64,000 bases of DNA from Fimbriimonas ginsengisoli Gsoil 348. Its GTDB lineage: Bacteria; Armatimonadota; Fimbriimonadia; Fimbriimonadales; Fimbriimonadaceae. A program made the position numbers and the translations under genes. Below are positions 60,168-64,000 of this stretch, piece by piece. Location of the stretch: positions 744,001 to 808,000 of the forward strand of contig NZ_CP007139.1 in the NCBI RefSeq assembly GCF_000724625.1, read 5' to 3'. How positions within the stretch are numbered: position 1 is the first letter of the stretch; every line of letters starts with the position of its first letter. The notes beneath the pieces were generated by a model. That model ran no database searches and had not been told where the DNA came from. It saw only the letters and a program-made list of their open reading frames with translations.

Positions 60168-61439
60168 ATGCGTCGGCGGGCCCGCTTTGTTTTGCTTGGC
60201 TCATTGTCGTGCGTATTGGTCGTCTGGCTATGGGTAACCAGTCGGCACGTCCTGCTTTCCGACGCGGAGATCGATAGGGCGATCCCTCCCGAACTCCGAT
60301 GGTCTCCTCCCTCCCAGAGCGAATCCGATGCCGTTTCCGCCCTGACCGAGCTCAACCGCGAGATCGGCGGTCGTCCGATCTTTGAACCCAAGAAATTCTT
60401 TTTGTCTGCATTCTTTAACGAGCCGATACCGTACGCCTATGCCTCGATCGCCGCTTCAGACGACCTGCCGGAAAAGGTCGAGCGGCTTTGCGACCTCGGA
60501 CCGCCTGGAGAGGGCGAAGTCTTTAAGGGAGACGTCTCCACTCGATTCAGCGCACTTTTCCACGCCTTCTGGAGGCGGGTTGAATTACTGCCCAAACGCG
60601 AACCTCGATCGGTATGGTCCTCGGTCCGAGCGCTTGCCCGCCTCACGCGAAACTCGGTCCTCTACCGCGGAAGCGCCAACCAGTACCTCACCGATTTTGC
60701 CTCGAATGCTCAACAGTCGCTGGGGGTGATCCTTCGCGCCGTCGATGCGCAAATGCTTTCACCTCGCCAACTCGCCGAGCTTGACCGGATTCTTCCGACC
60801 GACGAACAAATTATCGCAGCGGGGCGCGCCCGTGCCGCCTTCGATTACCAACTTACGACGGTAAACCTGCTCCGTCCCCCTGCGGTGGAGGCTTTGTTGC
60901 GTGCTCCCGAACCCCAGGCATCGGGAGACCCGCGCTACATGACGGGCCGCTTGAACGTTCCAGCGACTCTCCGACGCGAGGCCACTCTCATCGAACGATA
61001 CATGGAAAGCCTAGGCCGTCCGGAAAGCGCCCGAAGTCAAAAACGCTCTTCGATTGAAGCGGAGCGGTTCCGCTTTCTCGGCTCCCGTCCCTTTCCGGAC
61101 GATGACGAGGCGACCGCGGTGGTCCTCGCCCGCGACCTATTCTTTCGAATCCGAGCTCGGGCCGAGCCGAACGCCCGTGGGTGGTACGTTGGCATCCCTT
61201 CGTTTGAGCGATGGCTTGACGCAGCCTTCCTTGAGAGGGAGATCTTCGCCGTCGCCCACGCCAAGCTACGCGTTAAAGCGGGCCTAGGCGCTCCGCTTCC
61301 ACTGGACCCGGCCGACGGGAAGCCCCTTCGGACAGATCCGCAGCGGAGATGGGTCTTGTCCGCGGGGCGTTCCGGTCCGCGGTTATCGACGGAGCCGCCC
61401 CTTGTTCACGCCCCCGGCCTCGTGGAGTCTTATCGGTGA
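60168..61439 (+). CDS. Membrane-anchored protein of unknown family, paralogue 1
   Basis: 423 aa. N-terminal TM helix (FVLLGSLSCVLVVWLWV), then a hydrophilic exterior domain with conserved blocks shared with the next gene: LLSDAEIDRAIPPELRWSPPS, LPEKVERLCDLGPPGE, AVDAQMLSPRQLAELDRILPTDE and RYMTGRLNVPATLRREATL. No known domain. Its stop overlaps the next start (GTGA). A truncated copy is at 57063. Confidence 0.72.
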   Translation: MRRRARFVLLGSLSCVLVVWLWVTSRHVLLSDAEIDRAIPPELRWSPPSQSESDAVSALTELNREIGGRPIFEPKKFFLSAFFNEPIPYAYASIAASDDLPEKVERLCDLGPPGEGEVFKGDVSTRFSALFHAFWRRVELLPKREPRSVWSSVRALARLTRNSVLYRGSANQYLTDFASNAQQSLGVILRAVDAQMLSPRQLAELDRILPTDEQIIAAGRARAAFDYQLTTVNLLRPPAVEALLRAPEPQASGDPRYMTGRLNVPATLRREATLIERYMESLGRPESARSQKRSSIEAERFRFLGSRPFPDDDEATAVVLARDLFFRIRARAEPNARGWYVGIPSFERWLDAAFLEREIFAVAHAKLRVKAGLGAPLPLDPADGKPLRTDPQRRWVLSAGRSGPRLSTEPPLVHAPGLVESYR

Positions 61440-62713
61440 GGGTTGTGCAGCGGCCATTTCTCCTGGGGAGCGTCTGCGCCCTCGCCATTGGCGTTGGGAT
61501 TTGGTTCTGGAAGTCAGGGCAGGGCGTTTTGCTGACGAATAGGGAGATCGCCGACGCCATACCAACCGACCTTCGCCTTGTTCCTCCGACAGCGCAAGAG
61601 TTAGAGGCGATGTCGGCTTGGGAAGTGCTAGGCGCCGGGATTAGAGGCGAGCCTCAACTTCGCTCTTATTGGTTCGTCGGCGATTTCCAACGTAATTCAG
61701 CCAATCTTCTCGGGTTTGTACCGGCTTCCGATTGGCTGCCTGATAAGGTCGAGGCCCTTTGCGCTCTCGGTCCGCCGGGGGAAACCGCGAGCGACGGACC
61801 GAGGCCGGACGGACCGGTTTTCGACATTTTCCGGGTCTTAAGCATGCGGTCCGATTTCCTCATCGCCGCTGGTAACGGCTCCAGGGTATGGCCCACGGCA
61901 CGCGCCCTCGCTCGAATGGCGGCGACGATCGGTCGATATCGAGGGGAACTGGGTCAGTATCTTGCCGGGCTTAGCACACCCGTTCAACTCGCACTCAGTT
62001 CCCTGATCCGGGCCGTCGACGCGGGAGCATTCACGCGTAAGCAGCTTCGAGAATTAGATCGCCTACTACCGTTAGACGACGCGCTGGTTCGAGCCATGCA
62101 AGCGCGCGTGCCATTTACGTTCGATCGGGCGGTCGTCCGCGCATTGGAGGTTCCGAACCGCGAGAGCCTACTCAAACCCGCTGATCCCAAGGCGGAGAAT
62201 AGCGACCGGTACCTGGCAGGAAGACTGAACGTACCGATGACACTCGCGAGGGAAATCGAGCTCTATCACCGGTTCTCGAAAAACATCGGCCAGTCGGCCG
62301 CGAAACGAAGTTGGGGGACAACGAGTGAGGATCGAGAGAGGATGGAATATATGCGGAGCTACCCTTGGCCCCGAAAAGGGGATCCCGAGTGGCTGGTCTA
62401 CGCGCGGGACGAATGGTTCCGGTTCAAGGCGCGGGCATGGCCAAACGCCCGCGGATTTGCCGTCGGAGGGACCCCGACATGGGCACTCAGCAACATCATG
62501 CAAGAGCGAATACGCTTTGCTTTGGCAAAGGCCCGAATTCGCTTAGCGATCGATCCTCGCCTCGAGATGCCGATCGATCCGGGAGACGGTCTCCGGATTA
62601 GAGTCGACCCGAAGCGAAGAGTCATTTGGAGCGTGGGGAATGACGGAGTGGACAATGGGGGAGCGTCCAATCCTCACGATTCAACTGCATTAGACACCGT
62701 CATATCATTCTAA
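61436..62713 (+). CDS. Membrane-anchored protein of unknown family, paralogue 2
   Basis: 425 aa from the GTG at 61436, which overlaps the upstream stop (GTGA). TM helix near the start (LLGSVCALAIGVGIWFW). Same blocks as paralogue 1: LLTNREIADAIPTDLRLVPPT, LPDKVEALCALGPPGE, AVDAGAFTRKQLRELDRLLPLDD, RYLAGRLNVPMTLAREIEL. Translational coupling suggests a heterodimer or joint function. Unknown role. Confidence 0.72.
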   Translation: MRVVQRPFLLGSVCALAIGVGIWFWKSGQGVLLTNREIADAIPTDLRLVPPTAQELEAMSAWEVLGAGIRGEPQLRSYWFVGDFQRNSANLLGFVPASDWLPDKVEALCALGPPGETASDGPRPDGPVFDIFRVLSMRSDFLIAAGNGSRVWPTARALARMAATIGRYRGELGQYLAGLSTPVQLALSSLIRAVDAGAFTRKQLRELDRLLPLDDALVRAMQARVPFTFDRAVVRALEVPNRESLLKPADPKAENSDRYLAGRLNVPMTLAREIELYHRFSKNIGQSAAKRSWGTTSEDRERMEYMRSYPWPRKGDPEWLVYARDEWFRFKARAWPNARGFAVGGTPTWALSNIMQERIRFALAKARIRLAIDPRLEMPIDPGDGLRIRVDPKRRVIWSVGNDGVDNGGASNPHDSTALDTVISF

Positions 62714-62855
62714 GGACTCCTTATAAATTGCGCCCAGCAGCGCAATAACACCGTGGGCCTAATTTTGATGCCACGCGTCGAACGATATGTAGGCGCCGAA
62801 GGTCGAGCTCTCCCCTCAAGGACCGAAGGAACCACGCCTAAAGGAAACGAATGAC

Positions 62856-62886
62856 GGCCCGGCTCTCCCCCGGGCCTTTTCCTTTT
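62856..62886 (+). terminator. Intrinsic terminator
   Basis: GGCCCGG-N7-CCGGGCC stem at 62856-62876 followed by TTTTCCTTTT on the plus strand. It lies about 143 nt after the stop of the paralogue-2 gene. Confidence 0.78.
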
Positions 62887-62920
62887 GCAGCAAGACCCCG
62901 TAGCGTCGCCTCCCACCCGT

Positions 62921-62950
62921 AGCGTCGGCGCCCCCGCCGATGCCTCGCAC
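62921..62950. repeat. GTAGC(A/G)TCGGC...GCCGATG repeat, copy 3
   Basis: CGTAGCGTCGGC-N5-GCCGATG, the same type as at 9824-9846 and 31495-31517. It lies close to the end of the MOSC gene on the minus strand. Confidence 0.6.
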
Positions 62951-62962
62951 GGAACGAGAGCC

Positions 62963-63751
62963 CTAGGAAAAGACTAGAGCGTCTCCAACGGAAACAACTC
63001 CTTCACCCTCCGGCACGAAATACGCCCCGAAGTACACCGCGTTCCCTTCAAGACGGTAGTTGGCCAGTGTTCGCAGCGGCTCGATCCCGACCTCCGCCGT
63101 CTCCTGGTTCGTGGTCGTCACCTGGCACCGTCCGCACTTCTTCGCCGCGCGGAAGCGAACCCCGGATAGCTCGAACCCCGGCCACGCGTCTTCCTCGTGC
63201 GCCGACACCCCCTCAACCACGATGTTCGGACGGAATCGATTCATCGGCAAAGGCTCCGCCAGGCGGGCGTTCAACGAATCGAGCGACGCCCGCGACGCCA
63301 CCAGCACCGGCATCGCGTCGGCAAAGCCGACCTTGTCGCCGGGGCGCGTGAAATCGGGATGGGTCGGGCGAATCGAATCGTCCGGCATGTAAACCATCCG
63401 CACCGGCATCTCCATTCGTTCACTAAACCACTCGTCGACAAAAGGGGGAACCCGGATCGCGTCGCAGTAACTCGCCCACACTTGGACGGTCAAGCGTTCC
63501 CCTTCCGAGCCCAAGGGAACGTCCACCGTCGAACCATCTGGACCCGCGATCCGCATCGAATCCTCCCGCATCTCCGGACGGAACAGGCACATCGCGGGAA
63601 TGGCACGCTGGCTCAAAAATCGGCCGTTGCCATCGACCAGCATCCACCGCCGGTCGTGCCTGAGACCGCGAGCCTCAACGGGAGAGGCGTCGAGCGAGAT
63701 GCCGCCCATGCCTTTGACGGGGTACAGGTGGAGGCTGGCGACGGTTGGCAC
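62963..63751 (-). CDS. MOSC_N/MOSC-domain protein (YcbX-like)
   Basis: 262 aa. N-terminal MOSC_N barrel (VASLHLYPVKGMGGISLDASPVEARGLRHDRRWMLVD), then a MOSC domain with NRFRPNIVVEG and the conserved Cys region KKCGRCQVTTTNQETAEVG. The YcbX group supplies the Moco-dependent reduction of N-hydroxylated bases in E. coli, with a ferredoxin domain that is missing here. A second MOSC protein is encoded at 49717. Substrate unknown. Confidence 0.9.
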   Translation of the reverse strand: MPTVASLHLYPVKGMGGISLDASPVEARGLRHDRRWMLVDGNGRFLSQRAIPAMCLFRPEMREDSMRIAGPDGSTVDVPLGSEGERLTVQVWASYCDAIRVPPFVDEWFSERMEMPVRMVYMPDDSIRPTHPDFTRPGDKVGFADAMPVLVASRASLDSLNARLAEPLPMNRFRPNIVVEGVSAHEEDAWPGFELSGVRFRAAKKCGRCQVTTTNQETAEVGIEPLRTLANYRLEGNAVYFGAYFVPEGEGVVSVGDALVFS

Positions 63752-64000
63752 GCTAAAAAGCGTACCGCTAGAAACTAGAAAATTGCGGCGAAGGAAGCAA
63801 GGAAATATGGCCCAATGGGGACGGATGCGGAGTCAAACAGATTATTAATCTCGACCGGGCGTATTACTCTCCCCTGTCCCGGGAAAGGTTAATTTGCACT
63901 TAATAGCCCAGTAGCCCCGATGTCGCCATCGGGGCATTTTTATTGCGAGAAGCACACAAACCCGTACAATTGCGGTGACCATAGCAAGATTGCGTCAACG
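63752..64000. other. Intergenic end of window with an orphan plus-strand terminator
   Basis: No gene seen. A stem GCCCCGATG (63914-63922) / CATCGGGGC (63927-63935) followed by ATTTTTA reads as an intrinsic terminator on the plus strand, but no plus-strand gene precedes it. It could end a small RNA or belong to the leader of a gene starting beyond the window. Confidence 0.5.
63914..63941 (+). terminator. Orphan intrinsic terminator
   Basis: 9-bp stem with a 4-nt loop (TCGC) and a T5 run. See the surrounding intergenic entry. Confidence 0.65.

Noticed and set aside
1-64000. tRNA or rRNA genes
   Set aside because: I inspected the intergenic regions and saw no cloverleaf with TTCRA/CCA-type elements and no rRNA-like stretch; a tRNAscan-SE run would settle this.

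Overview
The window is a GC-rich bacterial chromosome segment of about 60-63% G+C by eye, with a dip to roughly 50% near 57.4-60.0 kb. It encodes about 54 protein genes. I saw no rRNA, tRNA, CRISPR array, prophage or transposase. Outer-membrane-type barrels, lipoproteins, SecA and KdpFABC point to a Gram-negative-type (diderm) organism. The mixture of genes and the many GTG starts remind me of Armatimonadota (Fimbriimonas-like), but that is an inference from general impression; no marker here proves it.

Layout. 0-9.8 kb: a sugar-type ABC binding protein cut by the window edge; a translationally coupled operon of an outer-membrane barrel, a cupredoxin and a GGDEF/HD-GYP c-di-GMP protein; an aldo/keto reductase; a lipoprotein protease-like protein; a PLP dehydratase; a thioredoxin-like protein. 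10-17.6 kb: small secreted proteins, a GNAT enzyme, a phosphoribosyltransferase, a beta-lactamase-fold hydrolase, a double aspartyl-protease/PDZ protein, a YgiB/YgiC-like pair and a propeller-like protein. 17.6-22.9 kb: rpsO-pnp (PNPase with a long RGG/RGD tail), then UdgX and endonuclease III. 23-27.2 kb: a stress cluster of two Gly-zipper 'general stress' proteins, a DUF2382 protein and a lysozyme-like protein, bracketed by two nearly identical inverted 73-bp repeats. 27.7-34.1 kb: hslU, an amino-acid-type binding protein, a cysteine desulfurase, a glycosyltransferase, a lipoprotein and a zinc-ribbon coiled-coil protein.

34.3-45.6 kb is a potassium island and the most interesting part: a KimA-like permease, kdpC, kdpB, a 695-bp spacer, kdpA, kdpF, two further tiny membrane ORFs missed by length cut-offs, then kdpE and kdpD, all on the minus strand. 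Three copies of an 11-bp-period direct repeat (GTAAGGA-N4-ATAAGGA on the plus strand) sit in front of kimA, the kdp structural operon and kdpDE. I propose these as the KdpE operator set, which would put the KimA-type importer under the Kdp two-component system.

45.7-57 kb: a glycoside hydrolase, a coupled pair of unknown secreted proteins, a MOSC protein, a CBM9/barrel protein, a Uma2-type nuclease, and secA preceded by a short secreted-type ORF and two strong hairpins (a SecM-like arrangement). 57-62.7 kb: the last bases of secA, its spacer and the start of a downstream gene occur twice. Between the copies lies a lower-GC block of three orphan genes. The intact paralogue and a second, coupled paralogue follow. 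The window ends with a MOSC-N/MOSC protein and an orphan terminator.

Intergenic DNA is rich in small palindromes of several families, described below.
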